From the NCBI RefSeq assembly GCF_018687535.1, contig NZ_CP061295.1, positions 1,302,001 to 1,366,000 on the forward strand: a DNA stretch of 64,000 nt, in the 5' to 3' direction. The notes under the pieces are model-generated. The model made no database searches, had not been told where the DNA came from, and saw only the letters and a program-made list of their open reading frames with translations. The translations under genes were made by a program, and so were the position numbers. The stretch comes from Polynucleobacter sp. MWH-S4W17 (GTDB taxonomy: Bacteria > Pseudomonadota > Gammaproteobacteria > Burkholderiales > Burkholderiaceae). Position 1 is the stretch's first letter. The number at the start of each line of letters is the position of its first letter. Shown here one piece after another: positions 44,391 to 52,811 of the stretch.

Positions 44391-45821
44391 TCATGCCTTG
44401 GCTGCCTTAAGTCTTCCACTCTTAACGGCCTTACGGAACAGCTCAAAGTCATGCTCATTTTGCTTTGCATAAGACCTGGCAAATAAATACATGGCCGCAC
44501 CAAACTCTTTTTCCTCACCACAATACCCAGCAATCTCAGCCGCATCGCCAGAACGGGCATGCCCAAGTGCTAGTGCCCAGCCATACAATTTGGAATAGTC
44601 TGCAAAATTCTTTAAAGAAACCCCGCCTGGGCCAATCGGTATACCGCCTTTCATATCACGTAATTGACGTAGATAAAACCCCTGGCTTTTATCAATATCA
44701 AATTGCATAGAGCCGTAATTCAAAAAGATATCTGGGGCACCTTGGAGCAATCTCTGACCAGCCACGACGCGCTGGCCCATATCACGATAGATTGATTCAC
44801 CCAAATACGGACTCAAGACAGATTTTTGGGCTTCCTTGTATTGCAAGAATAAGGGATCGCTTTCACTATCACCCTCAAAATAAAGAACCATGCAATTAGT
44901 CCCCACACTTCCAACCCCAACTATCTTGCGTGCAAAATCCTTCAAAACATAGCGCTCAAACAGAATCTTGCGATCAGCCAGCAAGGTGCTTGAATAATTC
45001 AGTAAAGCCTTATCAATGAGTGTACTCAAAGGATGACCAAAAGCATTCTTTTTGAAATGCTCAATTAAGGGGGCCTTATTGATAATCTTTCTATCTTTGC
45101 CAACAAGAGTGGTGAGTTTTTGTAAGACCTGCACATTTCCCTGCCCTTTAGTCTGCCTTAAGTAAGCGTCGATTTGCTTTTGGTGATCTTTATTAAAATG
45201 CTTGCGAATATTTGTATCGCTAATGAATTCTTGTGCCAAATCTAAATAGGGCATCTTTGCATATTGAAGCATCCGCTTTTGATATTCAGCGCAAATGCGT
45301 AACACTATTTTTTTGCTTAATGCTTTATCGCCACCATTGCTTTCACATGCAATCACTGCACTAGCAACAAGACGCTTCAGATCCCACTCCCAACTACCGG
45401 GCAGAGTTTCGTCAAAGTCATTGATGCCAAATACCAGACGATGTTCTGCAGTTCCAAACAGGCCAAAATTAGAAACATGCATATCTCCACACAGCTGAAC
45501 TGTAATGTTGGTATTTGGCTGATTAGCTAAGTCTTGAGCCATGATCGCAGCACCACCACGGTAAAAAGCAAAAGGTGACTGCAACATTCGTTCGTAACGA
45601 ATTGGAATCAAGGACTCAATGCGAGTCTTGGCTTGATTCTCAAGAATTGTGATGGGATGAATCCGATGTGGTGGTGGCGTATAGATACCCTGCTGAGCAA
45701 AGCTCACCACCTTACGCAAGGCCTTGCCATCTGCCATACGCTTTTTGATGCTAGGTCTTGGATTGCTAAAGGACTCTACCGACCTAAGTACAGCAAATTT
45801 AGGCTTCTTCTGTGGGTGCAT
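44391..45821 (-). CDS. DUF2252 family protein
   Basis: A 476-aa protein of the DUF2252 family: RYERMLQSPFAFYRGGAAIMA (shown in part), LCGDMHVSNFG, FGINDFDETLPGSWEWDLKRL, VGSVGTNCMV and LGHARSGDAAEIAGY. The fold is thought to be related to protein/aminoglycoside kinases, with GDMHVSNFG and NDFDE as the likely catalytic loop and metal site. No substrate is known. It sits upstream of the phoA promoter, on the same strand as the tautomerase-like gene. Confidence 0.88.
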   Translation of the reverse strand: MHPQKKPKFAVLRSVESFSNPRPSIKKRMADGKALRKVVSFAQQGIYTPPPHRIHPITILENQAKTRIESLIPIRYERMLQSPFAFYRGGAAIMAQDLANQPNTNITVQLCGDMHVSNFGLFGTAEHRLVFGINDFDETLPGSWEWDLKRLVASAVIACESNGGDKALSKKIVLRICAEYQKRMLQYAKMPYLDLAQEFISDTNIRKHFNKDHQKQIDAYLRQTKGQGNVQVLQKLTTLVGKDRKIINKAPLIEHFKKNAFGHPLSTLIDKALLNYSSTLLADRKILFERYVLKDFARKIVGVGSVGTNCMVLYFEGDSESDPLFLQYKEAQKSVLSPYLGESIYRDMGQRVVAGQRLLQGAPDIFLNYGSMQFDIDKSQGFYLRQLRDMKGGIPIGPGGVSLKNFADYSKLYGWALALGHARSGDAAEIAGYCGEEKEFGAAMYLFARSYAKQNEHDFELFRKAVKSGRLKAAKA

Positions 45822-45881
45822 GGGCTACCTGGGTAATGAATATACCCACCCATATTAAAGCTATTTCAAAAACAGGTCTAA

Positions 45882-46322
45882 CTATGAATTCAGGAAATTT
45901 AGCTTCTTCTGAATACCTACCGGCAGAGTCGAGAACCAAACACTATCGTCCCCGACCGCAGGTAATATTTGGCCATATTCGATCATTTGGCAGGGAATAA
46001 TTTCATCAATATATGCCCAAATCTGATGACCCGCCAATCCAGAGACGCTCTGAATGGCAACCTCAAGCTCAACGAGAAGTTGTTTTTTCATTTGCTCACC
46101 TCTACCGCTGCGGATTTGCCCGCTTAAAAAGAGGTGGGGTTCATCAAGAAGAACGCCACCAATAAAACAATCATGCGGATCCAATTGCTTAAAAATGACT
46201 TGGGCAAAATAAGCCTCAGCACCAGTGACATCAGCATGAATTTTAGTAATTGCTTTAGCAATAGTAAATTTTTGATGAGTTGTGAGCGAGATTCCGGCGT
46301 AATTGATGCTATATGTAGCCAT
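45882..46322 (-). CDS. Tautomerase-superfamily protein without N-terminal Pro
   Basis: A 146-aa protein with two beta-alpha-beta halves of the tautomerase type. The first has ATYSINYAGISLTTHQKFTI with FAQVIFKQLDPHDCFIGG, the second LLVELEVAIQSVSG with WAYIDEIIPCQMIEYGQILP. After Met removal the N-terminus is Ala, whereas catalytic tautomerases use Pro1. It may be a non-tautomerase member. It is in a run with an arsC-like gene and DUF2252. Confidence 0.65.
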   Translation of the reverse strand: MATYSINYAGISLTTHQKFTIAKAITKIHADVTGAEAYFAQVIFKQLDPHDCFIGGVLLDEPHLFLSGQIRSGRGEQMKKQLLVELEVAIQSVSGLAGHQIWAYIDEIIPCQMIEYGQILPAVGDDSVWFSTLPVGIQKKLNFLNS

Positions 46323-46345
46323 AGTGAGGTATACCTGTGAATGCT

Positions 46346-46843
46346 TTAGTCACAGTGTTGATGAATAGAATGAAGCTCATCTTTAATTTGCAAATGATCC
46401 AATTTATCAATTGGAAGATCAAGCAATAACTCGATGCGATTTCTCAAACCCATCTCAACTTTTCTAAACGCACCCCACATTTCTTGATCGGTACCAGTAA
46501 CAGCACCTGGGTCCATAAAGCCCCAATGTGCAGTTGTAGGATGGCCGGGCCAATAAGGGCACTCTTCACCTGCAGCAGAATCACAAACGGTAATAATGAA
46601 ATCCATATGTGGCGCATCATGCCTACCAAACTCATCCCAAGACTTACTTCTAAGCAATTCGAGAGGGTATCCCATCTCTCTAGCGAGTTTCAAAGCAATC
46701 GGATGTACAAATTTCTTTGGATTCGAGCCCGCTGAGTACCCTATAAAGCGACCATGACTAAGAGTGGTTGCAAGTGCTTCAGCAAGAATGGATCGAGCTG
46801 AATTACCGGTACACAGAAATAAAATATTGTAAGAATGAGTCAT
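46346..46843 (-). CDS. Second arsenate reductase / LMW phosphatase-like protein
   Basis: About 165 aa from the ATG at 46843. The P-loop is CTGNSARS, and FIITVCDSAAGEECPYWPG carries the other Cys. It is strongly similar to the ArsC at 32270-32749 over its whole length (for example SKSWDEFG versus SKSWDVFG, and HWGFMDPGAV versus [10 protein letters not shown]). No arsenic transporter is adjacent; the neighbours are phosphate-stress genes. It may protect against arsenate that comes in when the Pst system is induced, which is inference. Confidence 0.88.
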   Translation of the reverse strand: MTHSYNILFLCTGNSARSILAEALATTLSHGRFIGYSAGSNPKKFVHPIALKLAREMGYPLELLRSKSWDEFGRHDAPHMDFIITVCDSAAGEECPYWPGHPTTAHWGFMDPGAVTGTDQEMWGAFRKVEMGLRNRIELLLDLPIDKLDHLQIKDELHSIHQHCD

Positions 46844-46870
46844 CAATCAATAGCCATTAAAGAACACTAA

Positions 46871-47047
46871 TTAAATAATTTCATCTAAGCGTAGTGAGAA
46901 TCTTTTATCGAGTACAAATTGATCGATCTTTGGGTCTACCAAATCTCTACTGGCTTGCATTTCATTATTGACGGATTTGAAATTCGCATTTCCCTGAACT
47001 TCATTCCGAAATACATCAGATAGGTATTTTGTTAAATCTGCATTCAT
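46871..47047 (-). CDS. Small hypothetical protein (58 aa)
   Basis: A 58-codon frame (starts MNADLTKYLSD, ends RLDEII), acidic and helical in appearance, of no known family. It lies 28 bp upstream of the arsC-like gene on the same strand and could be its leader gene. There is no strong Shine-Dalgarno sequence. Support comes only from the intact frame and position. Confidence 0.4.
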   Translation of the reverse strand: MNADLTKYLSDVFRNEVQGNANFKSVNNEMQASRDLVDPKIDQFVLDKRFSLRLDEII

Positions 47048-47129
47048 AGGGTTTTCGCTTTCTAGTAAATCATCGATATCGCTATCCTATGGCTTATATA
47101 TTTCAATTCTATTAAAGCGTTTAAAAAAG

Positions 47130-47152
47130 GAAAAACCCAGCATAGGCTGGGT
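47130..47152 (-). terminator. Rho-independent terminator for a minus-strand transcript
   Basis: ACCCAGC and GCTGGGT form a perfect 7-bp stem with a 4-base loop. On the minus strand it is followed by TTTTTCCTTTTTT. It ends a leftward transcript that comes from the 47.2-47.4 kb region, so something is transcribed there. Confidence 0.8.
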
Positions 47153-47181
47153 GTAAAGGAAGAGCGGTACAGATTTGTCTT

Positions 47182-47200
47182 GGTCAGAAACTTTCTGACC
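47182..47200. repeat. Perfect 9-bp hairpin upstream of the terminator
   Basis: GGTCAGAAA and TTTCTGACC are perfect arms separated by one base, 30 bp upstream of the terminator in the leftward sense. It may be an RNA element of the small transcript. Confidence 0.45.
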
Positions 47201-47255
47201 CATTAAAGATATCAGTGCTTTGTTACAAAGAAATGACCAGATTATGAAAATAAAA

Positions 47256-47348
47256 TTAACTACCAAGACGATGGGAAGCGTAACGACTTGCATAAGCTAA
47301 GCGTGCTTCGTACCAGACTTGCCAAATTGCTAATAAAGTTTTTTTCAT
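47256..47348 (-). CDS. Candidate 30-aa small protein
   Basis: A 30-codon frame (starts MKKTLLAIWQ, ends SHRLGS) with AGAG before the ATG. It is amphipathic, rich in Trp, Tyr and Arg, and looks like the start of DUF1127-type small proteins. The dedicated terminator 105 bp downstream on the same strand supports a short transcript here. An alternative 68-codon frame (47087-47293) would run through that terminator, which argues against it. The 176 bp to the right (47349-47524) would hold the promoters of this gene and of the next mgtC. Confidence 0.45.
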   Translation of the reverse strand: MKKTLLAIWQVWYEARLAYASRYASHRLGS

Positions 47349-47524
47349 ATAAATCTCTATGATGAAAGATTAATTGGGACATTTTTATTTTGTAAAAATG
47401 CCATTGGTTTAACAATTGAATTATTTACCGTCGAAGTGACAAGGTGAAGGCGCTTTTGTGACCGATTGACACAGCTGCGATACACTCCGACTTATATAAA
47501 CACTTATCCAACAAGGAAATTCAG

Positions 47525-48001
47525 ATGTTTGATTGGGATCTCTACAGCACTATTGCCCTCAGATTAGCCCTGGCCCTCTTTGTTGGATCTGTGCTCGGCC
47601 TAAACCGCTGGCTGCACCATAAATCTGCCGGAATTCGGACCCACTCTTTGGTAGCCATTGGCTCAGCCACGGCTGTTATGCTTATCAGCGACTTTGTGAA
47701 GGATGATGCGCAGTCTGTTAGCCGTGTTCTTCAAGGGCTTATTACCGGCCTTGGCTTCCTGGGTGCCGGTGTCATTATTCGGGAGCAGCGCTCACAGCGA
47801 GTCCACGGGCTAACTACAGCAGCAAGCCTTTGGGCTTGCGCCCTGATTGGGGCGGCATTTGGGGCTGGGCAATTTGCGCTTGGGGGACTCTCCTTGGGAG
47901 CGATATTGCTCACCTTACTGATTGGCGGTCCTATGGAGCGGTTGTTTGCCAGGCTAAATGGGGTTAGGCGTAGCTCTGAAATCTCGAACGAACCTGACTG
48001 A
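47525..48001 (+). CDS. MgtC/SapB family membrane protein (short form)
   Basis: A 158-aa MgtC-like protein, membrane part only: LALFVGSVLGLNRWLHHKSAGIRTH (key part GLNRW-x5-GIRT), [15 protein letters not shown] and TTAASLWACALIGAAFGAG. It lacks the ACT-like domain of the copy at 41824. AAGGA lies before the ATG. The function may concern Mg2+ or phosphate homeostasis. A TTGACA lies at 47466-47471, but I find no -10 at the proper distance, and no Pho box. Confidence 0.85.
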   Translation: MFDWDLYSTIALRLALALFVGSVLGLNRWLHHKSAGIRTHSLVAIGSATAVMLISDFVKDDAQSVSRVLQGLITGLGFLGAGVIIREQRSQRVHGLTTAASLWACALIGAAFGAGQFALGGLSLGAILLTLLIGGPMERLFARLNGVRRSSEISNEPD

Positions 48002-48021
48002 AATCCATTAAAACAGTCAAA

Positions 48022-48043
48022 AAATAGATTTTTGTCATATTAC
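48022..48043 (+). promoter_or_regulatory. Weak candidate Pho box before the KKKK-tail gene
   Basis: The second unit TGTCATATTAC (48033-48043) is a perfect half-site, and TAGGAT (48049-48054) is 5 bp after it, the same layout as the strong boxes. The first unit (AAATAGATTTT) has no recognisable core, so this may be chance. Confidence 0.33.
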
Positions 48044-48084
48044 TTTGCTAGGATTGCACATCCCAACAATGACAAGCATATGCC

Positions 48085-48285
48085 ATGAGTGATTATCGAT
48101 ATGAAGACGCAGTGAAACAGCTGCAAGAAACTGGTGCTATTGGGCTGGTTGACCTTAAAAGCCTTCCACATGAAGATCTAGTTGAGTTGCTTGAAGAGAT
48201 TAAGGTTTGGTGCCTATACGCAAGCGGAAAGGCGGAAAAGCTGACCAAAGAATCCAAGAAGAAGAAGAAAAAGAAGAAAGACTAG
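48085..48285 (+). CDS. Small hypothetical protein with poly-lysine tail
   Basis: A 66-aa protein: a short folded part (YRYEDAVKQLQ; GLVDLKSLPHEDLVELLEEI in part) and an end with nine Lys in a run broken only by the preceding SK (SKKKKKKKKD-like). No family is recognised. Its end is 2 bp from the end of the convergent phoR. The tail could bind nucleic acid or polyphosphate. Confidence 0.65.
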   Translation: MSDYRYEDAVKQLQETGAIGLVDLKSLPHEDLVELLEEIKVWCLYASGKAEKLTKESKKKKKKKKD

Positions 48286-48287
48286 AT

Positions 48288-49586
48288 TTAAAGGGTTAAA
48301 CGCTCTTTAGGAAAGCGCAGCGTAAAAGTGCTGCCTTTGCCGGGCATGCTTTCTATTAATAACTGAGCTTGATGACGACTTGCAATATGCTTGACGATTG
48401 CCAAGCCTAGGCCGGTACCACCCGTATCACGAGAACGACTTCTGTCCACTCGATAAAAACGCTCCGTCAGCCTTGCAAGGTGCTCTGAGGCAATCCCGGG
48501 GCCGGTATCTGTAACAGAAAATTCACCCTGCCCTTGTGCATTAGCGCACCACCTTACATGAATTGAACCTGCATCTGGCGTGTAGCGAATTGCATTTGAA
48601 ACTAAATTACTAAATGCTGAGAGTATTTCTCTTTCCTCACCCAACAAGCATTGCTTATCAGCAACCTCAAAACTAAAGCTATGCTTTCCTTGGGATAAAG
48701 CCTCAGCATCATTTCTCAGCAATGCCATCAAAGTTTCAGTATTGATCTTGTTCATTGCAGCTGGCAATGAATTTGCCTCCAAATTTGCTAGCGTCAACAG
48801 GTCCTCAACCAAACTTTTCATACGGTGCGCCTGGGACATCATCATGTCAAAATATTGATCGCGTTGACTCTTCTCGAGATCCAGGGTTTGAACGGTCTCT
48901 AGAAATCCCATTAAGACGGTAATAGGGGTTCTCATCTCATGGGATACGTTAGCAACGAAATCGCGCCTCATAGAATCTGCTTTTTGCAGATCGGTCACGT
49001 TTTGCACCAACAACAAATTACGTTGATTTCCAAATGGAAATGCTTGCACCATTAAGCTAAGGCTATTGTCTGGCCCCATTCGCTCTAAAAGTAATGGCTC
49101 TTCAAAATGACGTCTGCTTAAATATTGGATAAATTCTGGGCGACGAATAAGAAAATTAATCCGTTGCATGACATCACGCTTATAGTTCAGGCCAAAGAAA
49201 CTTTCTGCAATTGAATTGCACCACTCAATATGATCGCTTTCATCAAGCATCACGATGCCATTAGGAGATGCTTGGAAGGCCTCTATAAAGTGCTCATGCT
49301 GCTGCTCAATAATGCGCATTCTCTGCTTTAAGCTTTTTACCAAACGCTGCAGCTTAAAAAAAATCTCTTCCCAAAAACCACTAGGCAAAGGCATGCTCTC
49401 AACGGTATCTGACTGAATATTCTTTAATAGGCGCGCTAGATTGATGTAAGAGTAAATCAAAGGAATGGACATTAGGGCAATACTTATAAAAATAGCCCAT
49501 TGAGCGCCCCATGTATAGAAGGCGGTAAATGAAGCTATCAAAACAAAGCATGCAAAGACAATGTAGCGCGAGATGGCAGAAATCAT
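48288..49586 (-). CDS. phoR: Phosphate sensor histidine kinase PhoR
   Basis: A 432-aa kinase. Two close membrane helices (about 7-45) form the usual PhoR anchor without a large periplasmic domain. A PAS domain follows (HFIEAFQASPNGIVMLD in part, about 98-200), then the H box VSHEMRTPITVLMGF (about 212) and the ATPase boxes NLVSNAIRYTP, DTGPGIA and GTGLGLAIVKH. Control comes through PstSCAB-PhoU, encoded upstream in the same leftward operon. It follows phoB after 64 bp. Confidence 0.95.
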   Translation of the reverse strand: MISAISRYIVFACFVLIASFTAFYTWGAQWAIFISIALMSIPLIYSYINLARLLKNIQSDTVESMPLPSGFWEEIFFKLQRLVKSLKQRMRIIEQQHEHFIEAFQASPNGIVMLDESDHIEWCNSIAESFFGLNYKRDVMQRINFLIRRPEFIQYLSRRHFEEPLLLERMGPDNSLSLMVQAFPFGNQRNLLLVQNVTDLQKADSMRRDFVANVSHEMRTPITVLMGFLETVQTLDLEKSQRDQYFDMMMSQAHRMKSLVEDLLTLANLEANSLPAAMNKINTETLMALLRNDAEALSQGKHSFSFEVADKQCLLGEEREILSAFSNLVSNAIRYTPDAGSIHVRWCANAQGQGEFSVTDTGPGIASEHLARLTERFYRVDRSRSRDTGGTGLGLAIVKHIASRHQAQLLIESMPGKGSTFTLRFPKERLTL

Positions 49587-49650
49587 GGTGCAATCTTAGA
49601 CTATCTTAAGGAGAGCCCTGAAATAGCCTTAAAAGCCTTAAAAATAGGCC

Positions 49651-50364
49651 CTAGGATTCAGTTGGTATCTTGGTGATGCGGTAGCCGCTACCTCGAACTG
49701 TCTCAATAAATCGATCGCAGTCAAAAGGGCTTAATGCAGCCCTTAAGCGTTTGATGTGAACGTCCACAGTGCGCTCTTCGATATAGACCTCATTGCCCCA
49801 TACTTTATCGAGCAAATTTGTACGTGAATGCACTCGTTCTGGGTTAGCCATGAAGTACTGAAGAAGTCTATATTCAGTAGGGCCAAGGGATATTGGCTTT
49901 GGCTCAGAATTAGGCCAAACTGCTAAGACTCTGTGGGAGCTGGGATCTAACTTTAGTGGGCCAACCGTGAGGGGACCAGTATCGTCAACGGCGGTCTGTC
50001 TTCGCAGTAGCGCTCTAACCCTAGCAATCAGCTCCTTGGGCGAGAATGGCTTGGTGACATAATCATCGGCCCCGGAATCTAAACCCAAGACTTTATCTAC
50101 CTCTTCACTTTTAGCAGTCAACATCAGGATTGGTAGTCCCCTTGTACGATCATTTGCTCTTAATTCTTTGGCAAACTGTACGCCGGACTTTCCAGGAAGC
50201 ATCCAGTCCAAAATAACCAAGTTCGGCAAGCGCTCTTTCATCATGCCCAAGGCTATATCAGCCTGCATGGCCTTTTCAACTTCGTAACCAGCATGAGTTA
50301 GATTAATTGCAATTAACTCTGCAATTGATGGCTCATCTTCAACTATTAGTATGCGGTGAGTCAT
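49651..50364 (-). CDS. phoB: Phosphate response regulator PhoB
   Basis: A 237-aa OmpR/PhoB-type regulator. The receiver has the acidic pair VEDEPS, the phospho-acceptor Asp in LVILDWMLPGKSG (about 54), a Thr/Ser in MLTAKS and Lys in YVTKPFSPKEL. The C-terminal winged helix shows LGPTEYRLLQYFMANPERVHSR (in part) and ERTVDVHIKRLRAAL. It should bind the 11-bp repeats reported in this window. The gene lies between phoU (14 bp) and phoR. Confidence 0.96.
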   Translation of the reverse strand: MTHRILIVEDEPSIAELIAINLTHAGYEVEKAMQADIALGMMKERLPNLVILDWMLPGKSGVQFAKELRANDRTRGLPILMLTAKSEEVDKVLGLDSGADDYVTKPFSPKELIARVRALLRRQTAVDDTGPLTVGPLKLDPSSHRVLAVWPNSEPKPISLGPTEYRLLQYFMANPERVHSRTNLLDKVWGNEVYIEERTVDVHIKRLRAALSPFDCDRFIETVRGSGYRITKIPTES

Positions 50365-50378
50365 GTTCAGGCGCTGGT

Positions 50379-51086
50379 TTACTGCTTATTGGCTTCGCGC
50401 ACCAAGTCTTCATGCGGAATATGACGCACATCGGACCCTTTTGCGATGTAAATCACGAATTCTGCAATATTCTTAGCGTGATCGCCAATACGTTCGATAG
50501 CCTTAGCAATCGTTAACATATCTAATCCAGTGCTGATAATGTGCGGATCTTCAGACATATAAGTAATTAACTTACGAACAAAGCCTCTGAATTCCTCATC
50601 AATTTGACGATCTTCCGCAACCACCTCTGCAGCGGCTACAGTGTCTAGCCTTGCAAATGCATCTAAGCTACGACGCAATAGATTAATGGCCATTTGCCCT
50701 GATAGACGAATTTCGGCAACGTTAATATTGTGTGGGGTACCAGACTCAATTAAACGCTTAGTGCGCTTGGCAACGCGCTCCGCCTCATCGCCCGCTCGCT
50801 CCAAATTCGTAATCGCTTTAGATACCGCCATTACCAAACGAAGATCTCGCGCAGTTGGTTGACGACGCGCAATTACTTCAGTGCAAGCTAAATCAATTTG
50901 GATCTCAAGATCATTTACAAGTTTTTCGTTTTCAATCACGATGTTGCAAGTATCAAGATCCATTTGCGTGAATGCACGCATAGCTGTGGAAATTTGAGAC
51001 TCAACCAATCCACCCATTTCAAGCAATCGGCTTGAAAGCGAATTAAGATCGGCATCAAATTGTGAGGATAGGTGTTTATCTGGCAT
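50379..51086 (-). CDS. phoU: Phosphate signalling protein PhoU
   Basis: About 235 aa from the ATG at 51086 (MPDKHLSSQFD). A longer frame to 51272 runs into pstB and is not needed. It has two PhoU helical repeats with the E-x-x-x-D-x-x-E metal motifs (EKLVNDLEIQID; AGDEAERVAKRTKRL; ERIGDHAKNIAEF). PhoU restrains PhoR when phosphate is ample and acts on the Pst transporter. It is in an operon 13 bp after pstB. Confidence 0.95.
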   Translation of the reverse strand: MPDKHLSSQFDADLNSLSSRLLEMGGLVESQISTAMRAFTQMDLDTCNIVIENEKLVNDLEIQIDLACTEVIARRQPTARDLRLVMAVSKAITNLERAGDEAERVAKRTKRLIESGTPHNINVAEIRLSGQMAINLLRRSLDAFARLDTVAAAEVVAEDRQIDEEFRGFVRKLITYMSEDPHIISTGLDMLTIAKAIERIGDHAKNIAEFVIYIAKGSDVRHIPHEDLVREANKQ

Positions 51087-51099
51087 TTTGTATCTCCAA

Positions 51100-51948
51100 T
51101 TAACCGAAGCGGCCGGTGATGTAGTCTTCTGTTTCTTTACGCTTAGGCTTGATAAAGATTTCGTCTGTTTTACCATACTCGACCAAACTACCAAGGTACA
51201 TATAAGCAGTGTAGTCGGATACGCGGGCTGCCTGTTGCATATTGTGAGTAACGATAGCAATGGTGTACTCATGCTTTAGCTCATTGATCAGCTCTTCGAT
51301 TTTTCCAGTCGAAATTGGATCCAAAGCAGAAGTTGGCTCATCGAGCAAAATGACTGATGGCTTGACTGCAACACCACGAGCGATACACAAACGTTGTTGT
51401 TGACCGCCAGAGAGAGATAAACCACTTTGGTTTAACTTGTCTTTTGCTTCAGTCCATAGAGCAGCTTTATTCAAAGCCCACTCAACACGTTCATCCATTT
51501 CAGAACGAGAGAGTTTTTCATAGAGGCGCACACCAAAAGCAATGTTTTCATAGATCGACATTGGAAATGGGGTTGGTTTTTGGAAAACCATACCAATACG
51601 TGAACGAAGCAGGTTCAAGTCCTGCCCTGGCTCCAAAATATTCTGGCCATAGAAATTGATTTCACCTTCAGCACGTTGCCCTGGATAGAGGTCGTACATA
51701 CGATTCAAGGTACGTAGTAATGTGGATTTGCCGCAGCCTGAAGGGCCAATGAATGCTGTCACTTTACCCTGCTCAATATCCAGATTAATATTCTTGAGGC
51801 CCTGGAAAGCACCGTAAAAGAAATTCAGATTTCTGACTTCAAGGGCATTAATTGCTGCCTGTTCTGAATGTTGATTTGTTGTTTCCACTTTACCCCCTTG
51901 ACCATCAATCTTATTTAAGTCAAACATAGTTTTCATATTACTCATCAT
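51100..51948 (-). CDS. pstB: Phosphate ABC transporter ATPase PstB
   Basis: A 282-aa ATPase: Walker [11 protein letters not shown]-loop [20 protein letters not shown] (in part), signature [17 protein letters not shown], Walker [14 protein letters not shown] and the switch [12 protein letters not shown], which is PstB-specific. The end, YITGRFG, is typical. The first ATG overlaps the pstA stop by 4 bp. The first 30 residues are not conserved, so a later Met is possible. Confidence 0.96.
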   Translation of the reverse strand: MMSNMKTMFDLNKIDGQGGKVETTNQHSEQAAINALEVRNLNFFYGAFQGLKNINLDIEQGKVTAFIGPSGCGKSTLLRTLNRMYDLYPGQRAEGEINFYGQNILEPGQDLNLLRSRIGMVFQKPTPFPMSIYENIAFGVRLYEKLSRSEMDERVEWALNKAALWTEAKDKLNQSGLSLSGGQQQRLCIARGVAVKPSVILLDEPTSALDPISTGKIEELINELKHEYTIAIVTHNMQQAARVSDYTAYMYLGSLVEYGKTDEIFIKPKRKETEDYITGRFG

Positions 51949-52811
51949 CCCTGGACCTTCTCACGAAATACCACTCGTGCCAAAATATTTAAACCGAGAA
52001 CGGTAAACGTAATCAAAAGAGATCCGCCCCAAGCAAGACTTACCCAATTGTCATAAGGGCTCATCGCAAATTGAAAAATAACCACCGGTAAATTAGCCAT
52101 AGGCTTATTCATATCTGTGGAGAAAAATTGATTGCTCAACGCAGTAAATAATAAAGGCGCTGTTTCGCCACTAACTCGAGCAAGAGCTAGAAGAATGCCG
52201 GTCATAATGCCGCTTTGTGCAGCGCGCAAGGTAACCATAAATGCCACTTTCCACTTAGGCGTTCCCAACGCATAAGCCGCCTCACGCAAACTTCCAGGTA
52301 CTAAGCGCAGCATATTTTCTGTGGTGCGCACAACCACTGGAATTGCAATCAGAGCTAATGCAATAGTGCCCGCCCATCCTGAGAAATGCTGTACCTTAGC
52401 AACATATAAGGCATAGACAAATAGCCCAATTACGATTGATGGTGCGGACAGCATGATATCGGTAACGAAACGAGTCAAAGAGGCCACTCGACTTCGATCA
52501 CCATATTCAGAAAGATAGAGACCCGCCAGCACACCTACAGGCGTGCTGATAAATGTACATGACCCAACCAATAAAAGGCTACCAACAATTGCATTAGCCA
52601 ATCCACCACCCTCAGTGCCTGGAGCTGGTGTGCTTGCTGTAAACATATTTAGATTGATTGCAGAAAACCCTTTAATAAAAAGGATGCTTAAAATCCAGAT
52701 CAAACTTGCCATTCCAATTGCCATTGCAATCATGGATAAAGTTAGGCCAATTTTATTGGTCCTTTTTCGACGGGCAAACACGGTCATATCAAAGTTAACG
52801 TTTGAACTCAT
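51945..52811 (-). CDS. pstA: Phosphate ABC transporter permease PstA
   Basis: A 288-aa permease with six membrane segments and the EAA loop of PstA ([21 protein letters not shown] in part). A conserved early section reads [15 protein letters not shown], followed by [17 protein letters not shown]. It overlaps both pstC and pstB by 4 bp. Confidence 0.95.
   Translation of the reverse strand: MSSNVNFDMTVFARRKRTNKIGLTLSMIAMAIGMASLIWILSILFIKGFSAINLNMFTASTPAPGTEGGGLANAIVGSLLLVGSCTFISTPVGVLAGLYLSEYGDRSRVASLTRFVTDIMLSAPSIVIGLFVYALYVAKVQHFSGWAGTIALALIAIPVVVRTTENMLRLVPGSLREAAYALGTPKWKVAFMVTLRAAQSGIMTGILLALARVSGETAPLLFTALSNQFFSTDMNKPMANLPVVIFQFAMSPYDNWVSLAWGGSLLITFTVLGLNILARVVFREKVQG

Noticed and set aside
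47087..47293. 68-codon hydrophobic minus-strand frame
   Set aside because: A perfect intrinsic terminator on the same strand lies inside it, and it overlaps the better-placed 30-codon frame.
47434..47524. Pho box before the second mgtC
   Set aside because: GTGACC and TTGACACA look suggestive, but on either strand the TGTCA-type cores are 8 bp and not 11 bp apart, and no -10 fits.
50379..51272. Extended phoU start
   Set aside because: The extra 62 codons lie within pstB in another frame and have no similarity to PhoU; the ATG at 51086 fits the family and the operon spacing.
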